From Clostridia bacterium (GTDB taxonomy: Bacteria; Bacillota; Clostridia; Acetivibrionales; JAFADI01): a stretch of DNA of 43,882 nucleotides. The notes under the pieces were generated by a model. The model had not been told where the DNA came from and did no database searches. It saw nothing but the letters and a program-made list of their open reading frames with translations. Shown here piece after piece: positions 37,147 to 43,882 of the stretch (the stretch's first letter is position 1; every line of letters starts with the position of its first letter). The stretch is taken from NCBI GenBank assembly GCA_026418695.1, contig JAOAAU010000118.1, positions 1-43,882 on the forward strand, in the 5' to 3' direction. Both the position numbers and the translations under genes were made by a program.

Positions 37147-38665
37147 TGTGAAAAGGTGTTTTTCACTGGTACTGGTTTTGGTTTTTGCATTGACTGTGGC
37201 GCTCGCCGGTTGTGGCAGCAAGACTGAACAGCCTGCAGCATCTACGGGAACAAAGACAGAAGCAAAAAATGAGGCTAAAGCAGAAGCAAAACCTGCCAGC
37301 GATCAAACAGAATTAACCTTCTACTGTGTTGCTGACAGCCAGCCGGAAATGCAGAAAATTGCAGATGCGGCTACAGAGTACTTAAAAGACAAACTCAATG
37401 TTAAGGTTAAGGCAGAAAACTTTGGCTGGGGAGATACTTACACTCCAAAAATCAACCCAATGCTCGCTTCCGGGCAGAATGTCGATGTAGTATTTACTTC
37501 CAACTGGGCAGCAAACTATAGAGTCAACGCAAATGCAGGTTACTTCACTGACCTTACACCATATTTGAAGAATTCCAAGATCAAAGAAATTGTTGGAGAA
37601 GACTTCCTCAAGGGCTCAGCAATTAACGGAAAGAACTATGCAGTTCCCACAAACAAGGAAAAAGTACACAACTGGGGCTTCCTCATCAAGAAAGACCTTG
37701 CTGAGAAGTATAAGGTGGATGTAAAGGCCATCAAGAAAATGGAAGACCTTGAACCTTATTTCGAAAAGGTTAAAGCCGGAGAACCTGGCGTCACTCCTTT
37801 ATTAAGCCTGCAGATGGATGGTCCTTACCACTTCCTCGACTGGGATAACATCAGCGATGACGATATTCCCGGTGCATTATACCCGGACAACAGAGACACA
37901 AAGATTATCAACCAGTTTGAAGCGCCAGAAACAGTAGCCCTCTATAAGAAGGTCCGTGAATACTACAAGAAGGGCTGGATTCACCCGGATGCAGCTACAC
38001 AGGATAACTTCTCTGAAGAAATGAAGACCGGTAAGTACTTTGCGACCGTTCAGCCTCTGAAACCAGGTAAAGCTGAAGAAATGAAGCTCAGTACAAATCT
38101 GGATTGGGTGCAAATCGATATCACAAAACCTGTTATGACAAACCGTGAAACAACCGGTGCGCTGCTTGCAATTCCTGCAGGATGTAAGAACCCGGATAAG
38201 GCATTCAAATTTATCGAAATGCTCTACACTGACAAGTTCCTCAAGAACCTGTTCGTATACGGTATCGAAGGGCAGCATTATACAAAAGTATCTGAAAATG
38301 TAGTTAAACTTACGGATAATAAAGGATACAGAGCGGGTAACGGCTGGAGATTCGGTGATCAGTTCATTGATCATCTCCTTGACAACGAAGATCCTCAGAA
38401 ATGGGAGAAATTCAAGGCTTACAATGCAGCTGGAACTCCTTTGAAGAGCTTGGGTTTTGCGTTTGACAACAAGAACGTTGAAAACGAAATCGGCGCTGTT
38501 AAGAACGTAGTTCAGAAGTATTACAAACAGATATTCAACGGTGCTGTTGATCCAGAACCTGCACTTAAGAAGTGGAGCGGAGAAATGAAAGCAGCCGGTG
38601 CAGAAAAGGTTGTTGCTGAAATGCAAAAGCAATATGATGCATGGCTCAAAGCTACTGGTAAGTAA
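37139..38665 (+). CDS. Cellodextrin-type solute-binding lipoprotein 2 (duplicate)
   Basis: This 508-residue paralogue of the lipoprotein at 29196 differs at roughly 63 positions with no insertions. The lipobox is LAGC with Cys25. Differences cluster in the linker (about 29-56) and in the region of about 125-290, for example FY to YR near 129, VL to FL-type changes near 180, and TPLLSLQMDGPYHF in place of YPLLNVQMEGPFKL. The rest, including the N-terminal binding segments, is almost unchanged. It has a promoter but no permease of its own, so it should share the upstream permeases, perhaps with a different chain-length preference. The reading frame is intact, which argues against decay. Confidence 0.93.
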   Translation: MKSVKRCFSLVLVLVFALTVALAGCGSKTEQPAASTGTKTEAKNEAKAEAKPASDQTELTFYCVADSQPEMQKIADAATEYLKDKLNVKVKAENFGWGDTYTPKINPMLASGQNVDVVFTSNWAANYRVNANAGYFTDLTPYLKNSKIKEIVGEDFLKGSAINGKNYAVPTNKEKVHNWGFLIKKDLAEKYKVDVKAIKKMEDLEPYFEKVKAGEPGVTPLLSLQMDGPYHFLDWDNISDDDIPGALYPDNRDTKIINQFEAPETVALYKKVREYYKKGWIHPDAATQDNFSEEMKTGKYFATVQPLKPGKAEEMKLSTNLDWVQIDITKPVMTNRETTGALLAIPAGCKNPDKAFKFIEMLYTDKFLKNLFVYGIEGQHYTKVSENVVKLTDNKGYRAGNGWRFGDQFIDHLLDNEDPQKWEKFKAYNAAGTPLKSLGFAFDNKNVENEIGAVKNVVQKYYKQIFNGAVDPEPALKKWSGEMKAAGAEKVVAEMQKQYDAWLKATGK

Positions 38666-38687
38666 TTTATTATAGTTGATAGCATAC

Positions 38688-38726
38688 AAAAAAGACACAC
38701 CGCGTGAATAACCGGTGTGTCTTTTT
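38688..38726. terminator. Bidirectional terminator between the binding-protein gene and phoR
   Basis: AAAAAAGACACACCG (38688-38702) pairs with CGGTGTGTCTTTTT (38713-38726). A-runs and T-runs on both sides let it serve the convergent gene on either strand. Confidence 0.88.
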
Positions 38727-38783
38727 AAATAAAAGGTTTAAAAATAAACAGAGAAAGGACAAAAGTGCAAGCATCTTGTTTTA

Positions 38784-40571
38784 CTAAGCAGGTAGAGTGA
38801 TTACAAATTCCGTACCTTCGCCAAGCTTGCTGAAAACCTTGATATCTCCGTTATACAGGTTAACAATATGTTTGACGATGGACAGTCCGAGTCCAGTTCC
38901 GCCCATGCTGCGGGAACGTCCCTTATCAACCCTGTAAAACCTTTCGAAGATTCGGGGGAGGTGTTCTTCAGGAATTCCGATACCGGTATCCTTTATCCTC
39001 ACAGTGACTCCGCCCTCTGACTTATATGCCTTGATGTCGACACTCCCGTTTTCGACGTTGTACTTGATCCCGTTTTCAACAAGATTGATCAGCATTTGTT
39101 TGATCCGGTTCCGATTGGCATTGATTTTAAGCTCCGGATCTACCTCACAGGTCAGTATTACGCCCTTCTTTTCTGCAGTACCCTCTAGGATCGACAGGGT
39201 ATCCTCTACAATCGGCTTAATGTGATAGAGTCCAATATTTACATCCTTTTGTTTCGTCTCTATTTCAGATAACTGCAGAATATCGTTTATCAATGTATAT
39301 AACCTTTCGGCCTCAATATCAATGATCTCGAGGAACCTTTCGGCTACATTCTTATCCTCAATGGCACCTCCCCTAAGGGTCTCAATAAAGCCCCGGATGG
39401 AGGTAAGGGGTGTCTTCAACTCGTGAGTGACATTGGATACAAATTCGGTCCGGATCTGCTCAAGCTTTCGGATATTGGTGATATCCTGGATAAATACAAG
39501 CCCTCCGGAATTGGGAATATCAATGTCCTTGGACTTAATCGGCGTTGTATAGATTCTTAGGATCTTCTCGTTGGGAGCTCCGATCGTGATTTCATTGATC
39601 AAGGACCGGTTGGATACCATGCTTTCTGTGAGGTAAGCATTTACCTGGCTATTCCGGATCAGCTCTATGATGTTCATTCCAATTAATCCGGGACCATTCT
39701 TAATCCCAAATATTTCACAAGCGATGGTATTGATGAGGATCACCTTGGATTGAATATCTACTGCGACAATACCGCTGGGCATACTATCAATGATAGACTC
39801 CACTTTAAGACTCTTATCTACGATTTCCGACATAGTCCTTTCAAGCTTTGAAGTCATCTCATTGAAGGTTCTGGCTAAATGCCCCAATTCGTTCTTTTCC
39901 TTGATATTCACCCTTCTAGAGTAATTCCCTACGGAAATTTCCCTGGTAATAGACATGAATTCATTGATCGGGCGGGTGATAGAGGAAGAAAATCGGAAAG
40001 CCAGTGCAGATGTTAAAAATAATCCTAAAACAATGCCCAGAATCGTATACAGCCACATAATATTGTTGATGCTTCTGATTTGTACCAGGGGTACGGACAC
40101 TCTTACGATGGTTCCGGTAGAGTCAATGGGGAGTGCAATATACATAAACTCTGTATTCAGGGTATGGCTGAAACGGAAATCCCTTCCGATTTTCCCCTGG
40201 AGTGCTTCCTTGATTTCCTTTCGGTCCAGGTGATTTTCCATGGTATGATAATCCGTCTCAGATTCGCCAATGACCTTTCCTGTCTTATCTACAAAGGTAA
40301 TTCTTGTATTGGTGTCTGAAGCGCTGAGATTTGATTTGTCAGAAGGGGAGAGAACCTTTGCATACCTTTTTGCAACAGCGTCGAAATCCATAGAATGATT
40401 TTTGGAACCCTCTTCAGTAATATAGGCTTCCAGCATATAGGCAGTGCTTTTTAGTTTTTCTTCCACTTCGTCCTTATAAAACTTTTGTGCCAGCTGCGCG
40501 GTAAAGAAACCGGTAATGGATACGCCGATGACGATAAGAATCATATAGTAAAGAAAGAATTTTTTTCTCAT
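38784..40571 (-). CDS. phoR: PhoR-type sensor histidine kinase
   Basis: The 595-residue kinase has membrane segments at about 6-26 and 172-195 around an extracellular sensor domain. A HAMP linker (RPINEFMSITREISVGNYSRRV), a PAS domain (about 255-360), the HisKA box SNVTHELKTPLTSI with His383, and the ATPase boxes NLVENGIKYN and DTGIGIPEEHLPRIFERF follow. The domain order is that of Gram-positive PhoR/PhoP-type kinases. It follows phoP by 36 bases behind AGGGGGA. The PhoR name rests on the neighbouring phoU, pstB and PHO boxes. It probably senses phosphate status through PhoU and the Pst transporter. Confidence 0.88.
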   Translation of the reverse strand: MRKKFFLYYMILIVIGVSITGFFTAQLAQKFYKDEVEEKLKSTAYMLEAYITEEGSKNHSMDFDAVAKRYAKVLSPSDKSNLSASDTNTRITFVDKTGKVIGESETDYHTMENHLDRKEIKEALQGKIGRDFRFSHTLNTEFMYIALPIDSTGTIVRVSVPLVQIRSINNIMWLYTILGIVLGLFLTSALAFRFSSSITRPINEFMSITREISVGNYSRRVNIKEKNELGHLARTFNEMTSKLERTMSEIVDKSLKVESIIDSMPSGIVAVDIQSKVILINTIACEIFGIKNGPGLIGMNIIELIRNSQVNAYLTESMVSNRSLINEITIGAPNEKILRIYTTPIKSKDIDIPNSGGLVFIQDITNIRKLEQIRTEFVSNVTHELKTPLTSIRGFIETLRGGAIEDKNVAERFLEIIDIEAERLYTLINDILQLSEIETKQKDVNIGLYHIKPIVEDTLSILEGTAEKKGVILTCEVDPELKINANRNRIKQMLINLVENGIKYNVENGSVDIKAYKSEGGVTVRIKDTGIGIPEEHLPRIFERFYRVDKGRSRSMGGTGLGLSIVKHIVNLYNGDIKVFSKLGEGTEFVITLPA

Positions 40572-40607
40572 ACAACGGGTCCCCCTTTTCTAAAACGAAA
40601 GGAGGCA

Positions 40608-41315
40608 CTACTTGGCCCCCTTGTCATTAAACCTATATCCGATACCCCGTATGGTTTCGATGTACACGGGGTTGCTGTCATCATCCTCAATTTTTTGACG
40701 GAGATACCTTATGTGGACATCCACAGTCCTTGTCTCTCCATAATAATCGAAGCCCCAGATTTTTTCAAGCAGCAGGTCCCTGGAAAGAACCTTTCCTTTA
40801 TTTAGGATTAAAAGCTTCAAAAGCTCAAATTCCTTTAGTGGAAGTTCCAATAGTGTTTCTCCCTTGGTGACTTCTCTTCTGGTACAGTCAATGGTGATAT
40901 CACCGAAAGTGATGATTTCAGATTCAGTGGGAGCGGCATTCGTCATTCTTCTAAACATTGCTTTGACTCTTGCTACAAGCTCTCTTACACTGAACGGTTT
41001 CGTCATATAATCATCGGCGCCTAGCTCGAGCCCAAGCACCTTATCAAATTCTTCGCTTTTTGCAGTCAGCATGATGACCGGAACTGTCTTGGTTCTTGGA
41101 TTCTGACGGAGCTGCCTGCAGATCTCCAGACCGTCGATTCCCGGCAGCATAATATCCAGGATGAAAAGGTCGGGGATGGTATTCTTGACTTCTTTCAAAA
41201 GACTCTCTCCGCTTTCAAAAGTAAACACCCTGTATCCTGCTGATTCCAGATTGTACTTGATCAGCTGCTGAATATGCAATTCATCTTCTACAGCAAAAAT
41301 TAATTCTTTAGGCAT
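40608..41315 (-). CDS. phoP: PhoP/PhoB-type OmpR-family response regulator
   Basis: The 235-residue regulator has a receiver domain (1-120; E10/D11, phospho-acceptor D54 in FILDIMLPGIDG, and Lys in the YMTKPFS motif near 105). The C-terminal winged helix (about 130-230) contains LELPLKEFELLKLL, DLLLEKIWGFDYYGETRTVDVHI and ETIRGIGYRF. The start follows GAGGAGG. Gene context identifies it as the phosphate-response regulator. Its probable sites are the 11-bp-periodic TTAACA repeats at 43242-43269 and 43337-43364. Confidence 0.9.
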   Translation of the reverse strand: MPKELIFAVEDELHIQQLIKYNLESAGYRVFTFESGESLLKEVKNTIPDLFILDIMLPGIDGLEICRQLRQNPRTKTVPVIMLTAKSEEFDKVLGLELGADDYMTKPFSVRELVARVKAMFRRMTNAAPTESEIITFGDITIDCTRREVTKGETLLELPLKEFELLKLLILNKGKVLSRDLLLEKIWGFDYYGETRTVDVHIRYLRQKIEDDDSNPVYIETIRGIGYRFNDKGAK

Positions 41316-41343
41316 AGAGTCCTCCTCAAAAACAATGAGTAAT

Positions 41344-41557
41344 TTAGAATTAAGAAAGAAGAATTATTAAACAGTAAGTGAAACAATATACTTAAGAAAT
41401 TGATTTGCAATATAAAATAGTTTTATAAGTTCCTTTTGACTCTACAATATCTGCTTCCTTTTTACTGTGTTGAGAATTCCTATTTCCAACCTCACTGTAT
41501 TTGTTATCTAATCATATCCTTATTCTTCATTCTTCATTCTAAGTTCATTCTAAGTTC
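41344..41557. repeat. Inverted-repeat flanked spacer between phoP and phoU
   Basis: A 23-base arm at 41344-41366 (TTAGAATTAAG...) is nearly repeated in inverted orientation at 41520-41542. Tandem units ATTCTTC (two) and ATTCTAAGTTC (two, 41536-41557) extend the right arm. The enclosed 150 bases carry no gene. Such arms can mark a small non-autonomous element or just low-complexity DNA; no target-site duplication was confirmed. Confidence 0.4.
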
Positions 41558-41562
41558 ATTCT

Positions 41563-42285
41563 TTATTTCTCTGAGTCTTCATCTATGATAAATGGATTGT
41601 GGATCCTGTCGTCCCGGTGATCCATGTGTCGTGTCAGGTGCTCATGCTCTCCAGTTACATTATAAACAACCCATTCACTGATGTTTGTGGCATGGTCCGC
41701 CATTCTTTCAAGGTACTTGGCAATAAACATGAAATTGGTGGCCTGCTCGATGGTCTGCGGATCATTCTTCATGATATTGGTCAACTCAAGAATAATTTTA
41801 TGAAACAGATCATCTACTTCATCGTCACTGTCGCATACCTTCTGAGCAAGTTCGACATCCTGCCGGATATAAGCATCGATGGATTTATTGACCATGATTT
41901 TTGCAAGCTCAGCCATCTTTGGAATATCAATCAGTGGCTTGATGTATTTTTCATTGGCCATTCGGATGGTGATTTCTGCTATATCGGCAGAATGATCCGC
42001 AATTCTTTCCATATCGGTAATGATCTTCAGCGCTGTGCTGATGGTTCTTAAATCCTTTGCAAGAGGAGATTGCCTGGCGATCAGGTTAAAACAATTGCGT
42101 TCGATTTTGCTTTCCATATCGTCAATGACGTCGTCATTCTTGAATATTTTCCTGGCAAGCTCAACATCCTGTTTTTTTAATGCAAGGATCGTGTTTTCAA
42201 TCGACTCTTCCACCAAACTTCCCATTTTGATTAAATCCAAATGAAGATCATCGAGTTCTTTATCAAAAAAATGTCTTGTTACCAT
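41563..42285 (-). CDS. phoU: Phosphate signalling protein PhoU
   Basis: This 240-residue all-helical protein is built from two PhoU repeats with the acidic metal-binding motifs: DDVIDDMESKIERNCFNLIA and DMERIADHSADIAEI, then DSDDEVDDLFHKI and YLERMADHATNISEW. It links Pst transporter activity to PhoR, holding the Pho regulon off when phosphate is plentiful. It lies between pstB (93 bases upstream) and phoP (247 bases downstream) on the minus strand. The start follows GGAG ten bases upstream. Confidence 0.95.
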   Translation of the reverse strand: MVTRHFFDKELDDLHLDLIKMGSLVEESIENTILALKKQDVELARKIFKNDDVIDDMESKIERNCFNLIARQSPLAKDLRTISTALKIITDMERIADHSADIAEITIRMANEKYIKPLIDIPKMAELAKIMVNKSIDAYIRQDVELAQKVCDSDDEVDDLFHKIILELTNIMKNDPQTIEQATNFMFIAKYLERMADHATNISEWVVYNVTGEHEHLTRHMDHRDDRIHNPFIIDEDSEK

Positions 42286-42377
42286 TTTTATAATTCTCCA
42301 TTCTATACATTTATGTCAATTCTCATCTATCAATTTACTTTAAGACTTTTGGCGCCTTTGGATTAACAAAAGCTTGC

Positions 42378-43139
42378 TTAGCCGAATCTACCCGTTATAT
42401 AATCCTCAGTCCGCTTATCCGAAGGTTTGCTGAAAATCTTTTCCGTATAGTCGTACTCAACTATTTCACCATGCAGGAAAAATGCTGTTTTATCAGAGAT
42501 ACGGCCTGCCTGTTGCATGTTATGGGTAACAATGATGATGGTGTACTTTTCTTTTAACTCGTCAATCAAATCTTCAATTTTTAAAGTGGATATCGGGTCC
42601 AGTGCGGAAGTGGGTTCATCCATAAGGACAACCTCAGGTTCTACAGCCAGAACCCTGGCAATACACAGCCTTTGCTGCTGTCCGCCGGATAGTCCCATGG
42701 CGTTCTGTTTGAGTCTGTCTTTTACTTCATCCCATAGAGCAGCATTCTGAAGACTCTTTTCAACAATCTCATCCAATACCGATTTTGATTTGACTCCATG
42801 GATTCTTGGTCCGTAGGCGACATTATCATAAATGGACATAGGAAACGGGTTTGGCTTCTGGAACACCATCCCAACTCTTTTTCTTAGTTCAACTATATCA
42901 TACTGCTCATATACATTCAAATTGTCAAAGAAAACCTCTCCTTGAATCCGTACACTGGCGATTAAGTCATTCATCCTATTCAAAGTCTTCAGAAAAGTTG
43001 ACTTTCCGCAGCCGGAAGGACCGATCAGAGCCGTTACCCTTTTTTCTTCAATATCAATGGATATATTCTTTAATGCCTGTACATCCCCGTAAAACAAATC
43101 AAGGTTTCTGGTATAAATTTTCAATTCAGCGGTGTCCAT
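42378..43139 (-). CDS. pstB: Phosphate ABC transporter ATPase PstB
   Basis: From the chosen start the product has 253 residues, the normal PstB length. Walker A is [16 protein letters not shown], the Q-loop is in [19 protein letters not shown], the signature is [15 protein letters not shown], and Walker B is [13 protein letters not shown], followed by the His switch in [10 protein letters not shown]. The start at 43139 is preferred because AGAAGGG lies nine bases before it; ATGs at 43145 and 43208 would add residues not typical of PstB. Unusually, it is transcribed away from the probable pstC gene and heads a pstB-phoU-phoP-phoR set. Confidence 0.95.
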   Translation of the reverse strand: MDTAELKIYTRNLDLFYGDVQALKNISIDIEEKRVTALIGPSGCGKSTFLKTLNRMNDLIASVRIQGEVFFDNLNVYEQYDIVELRKRVGMVFQKPNPFPMSIYDNVAYGPRIHGVKSKSVLDEIVEKSLQNAALWDEVKDRLKQNAMGLSGGQQQRLCIARVLAVEPEVVLMDEPTSALDPISTLKIEDLIDELKEKYTIIIVTHNMQQAGRISDKTAFFLHGEIVEYDYTEKIFSKPSDKRTEDYITGRFG

Positions 43140-43241
43140 ATTCATCAACCCTTCTATATGTGTTTCATTTGAGTATAAATAATGTATTGATTTCGCGGAT
43201 AATCTCACAGTTAACTTATACTTAAGATGCTAACAACCAAA

Positions 43242-43269
43242 TATTAATCCTGAGTTAGTAAAATGTTAA
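43242..43269 (-). promoter_or_regulatory. PHO box for the pstB-phoU-phoP-phoR side
   Basis: Read on the minus strand, TTAACA (43269-43264), CTAACT (43258-43253) and TTAATA (43247-43242) follow each other with exact 11-bp spacing. This is the direct-repeat pattern bound by Gram-positive PhoP. It lies about 100 bases before the pstB start. Confidence 0.6.
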
Positions 43270-43336
43270 CTTGGTGTAAAGTATTTTTCTCTTTGAAAGA
43301 TGCTCTCTGCAATATTAAAAAAGCAGATCAAAGGAC

Positions 43337-43403
43337 TTAACAATACCTTAACATTAAATTTACAATAAGCGTCTTGTTGGGAATTTGTGATTGGTGATAT
43401 CAT
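43337..43403 (+). promoter_or_regulatory. PHO box and promoter for the pstC side
   Basis: TTAACA (43337-43342), TTAACA (43348-43353) and TTTACA (43359-43364) are spaced by exactly 11 bp. TTGTTG (43374-43379)-N18-TATCAT (43398-43403) follows as a promoter candidate. The arrangement suits activation by phosphorylated PhoP under phosphate limitation. Confidence 0.7.
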
Positions 43404-43478
43404 CAAATTGTAAGAGGAAGCCTTTATAAATGCATAGATACAGGTTTGTATCCTTTGGAGCAAGGGCGGGTAAGCAGG

Positions 43479-43503
43479 GGTAATCTGTAGGATTACCTTT
43501 TTC
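43479..43503 (+). terminator. Terminator hairpin in the pstC leader
   Basis: GGTAATC (43479-43485) pairs with GATTACC (43491-43497), followed by TTTTTC. It would end a transcript of about 90 bases started at the PHO-box promoter, 190 bases before the pstC start codon. Confidence 0.6.
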
Positions 43504-43514
43504 TATGTATATAA

Positions 43515-43557
43515 ATCGTGAAAATGATTTTATAATGACAAATTAGATTTTCACGAT
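43515..43557 (+). repeat. 11-bp inverted repeat enclosing a -10-like element upstream of pstC
   Basis: ATCGTGAAAAT (43515-43525) and ATTTTCACGAT (43547-43557) are perfectly complementary with 21 bases between them, including TATAAT at 43530-43535. It could be a two-half-site operator over a second promoter or a large hairpin. Confidence 0.6.
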
Positions 43558-43691
43558 CAGAACATCAAGGAAATTGAATCGCGACATAAAAGCTTTATCG
43601 CGTTCAATATAGAATAAAGATTGTTAATTTTTTTACTAGAATTGTACATCCAAAAGCAGACGATAGAACGGTTCATAGCAGGAGGAAGCGT

Positions 43692-43882
43692 ATGTTAGCG
43701 CAATTAAAGAAAAAAAGTGTCACTGCCAGCAGTGAGAGAATAAAAAGAATGAATTTTACAAATTCAGCTGCAAAAAATATATTCTTATTCTTTGCCTTAA
43801 TATCTATTTTCACAACCATCGGGATCATTATTTCTCTTTTGAGAGATTCCATCGGTTTCTTTAAAATGGTTTCCTTGAAAGA
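43692..43882 (+). CDS. pstC: Probable phosphate ABC transporter permease PstC (N-terminal part)
   Basis: An ATG behind AGGAGGAAG opens a frame that runs off the window after 63 codons. A basic N terminus of about 35 residues is followed by a hydrophobic segment (IFLFFALISIFTTIGIIISL) and RDSIGFFKMVSLK. The pattern of a membrane segment then S-x-x-FF-x-x-VSL is typical of PstC at the first periplasmic loop. The PHO boxes upstream and pstB next door support it. No pstS lies between the promoter and this gene. It could be another Pst-type permease. Confidence 0.72.
   Translation, partial: MLAQLKKKSVTASSERIKRMNFTNSAAKNIFLFFALISIFTTIGIIISLLRDSIGFFKMVSLK

Noticed and set aside
37877-38698. 273-codon open frame on the minus strand over the second binding-protein gene
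   Set aside because: It is the complement of a strongly codon-biased gene, and a shorter version appears opposite the first copy (29979-30335). It has no ribosome-binding site and ends inside the bidirectional terminator region.
1-43882. CRISPR arrays, tRNA genes, insertion sequences, prophage genes
   Set aside because: No regularly spaced repeats, tRNA-like cloverleaf with a T-loop motif, transposase or phage gene was seen.

Overview
The window looks like chromosomal DNA from an endospore-forming, cellulose- or cellodextrin-using clostridium of the Ruminiclostridium/Acetivibrio type. The reasons are AT-rich intergenic DNA with strong GGAGG ribosome-binding sites, a GerA-type spore germinant receptor operon, a clostridial-type LexA box in front of uvrB and uvrA, a c-di-GMP-I riboswitch, and a large cellodextrin uptake and phosphorolysis locus. 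The locus order (solute-binding sensor, YesM-like kinase, AraC-type regulator, two permeases, lipoprotein, cellobiose phosphorylase) matches my memory of the cuaDSR/cuaABC/cbpA cluster of Ruminiclostridium cellulolyticum. No species call is made.

Layout. 1-160: 3' end of a 5S rRNA and its terminators. 187-2190: a membrane protein with a Cys/Gly-repeat tail and an overlapping radical SAM/SPASM enzyme. 2223-3260 (-): a membrane diguanylate cyclase. 3497-7520: a four-gene germinant receptor operon (A, C, D-like, B). 7692-8213: a c-di-GMP-I riboswitch and terminator before an unknown 89-residue protein. 8507-16886: SOS-controlled uvrB and uvrA, with a GntR/YtrA-type regulator, a DUF3795 protein and an orphan PTS galactitol-type IIC between them. 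17412-19032: a DUF47 protein and a Pit phosphate transporter. 19499-21817: a ClpE-like unfoldase. 21968-38665: the cellodextrin locus. 38784-43139 (-): phoR, phoP, phoU and pstB. 43692-end (+): start of a probable pstC.

How the genes work together. A surface binding protein and two-component system probably sense cellodextrins and switch on a transporter made of two permeases and a lipoprotein. No ATPase gene is present, so a shared ATPase elsewhere is needed. Imported cellodextrins are cut by cellodextrin and cellobiose phosphorylases, which consume inorganic phosphate. The locus lies between two phosphate-uptake systems, Pit and Pho/Pst.

Most notable observations. (1) The transporter operon was duplicated and then internally deleted: a second, diverged binding-protein gene still carries a copy of the operon promoter and the last codons of the lost permease. 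(2) The Cys/Gly-repeat protein plus radical SAM pair may be an unusual membrane-anchored peptide-modification system. (3) An inverted-repeat operator recurs at three promoters next to the GntR-type gene. (4) Oppositely oriented PHO boxes lie between divergent pstB and pstC, followed by a possible terminated leader RNA.
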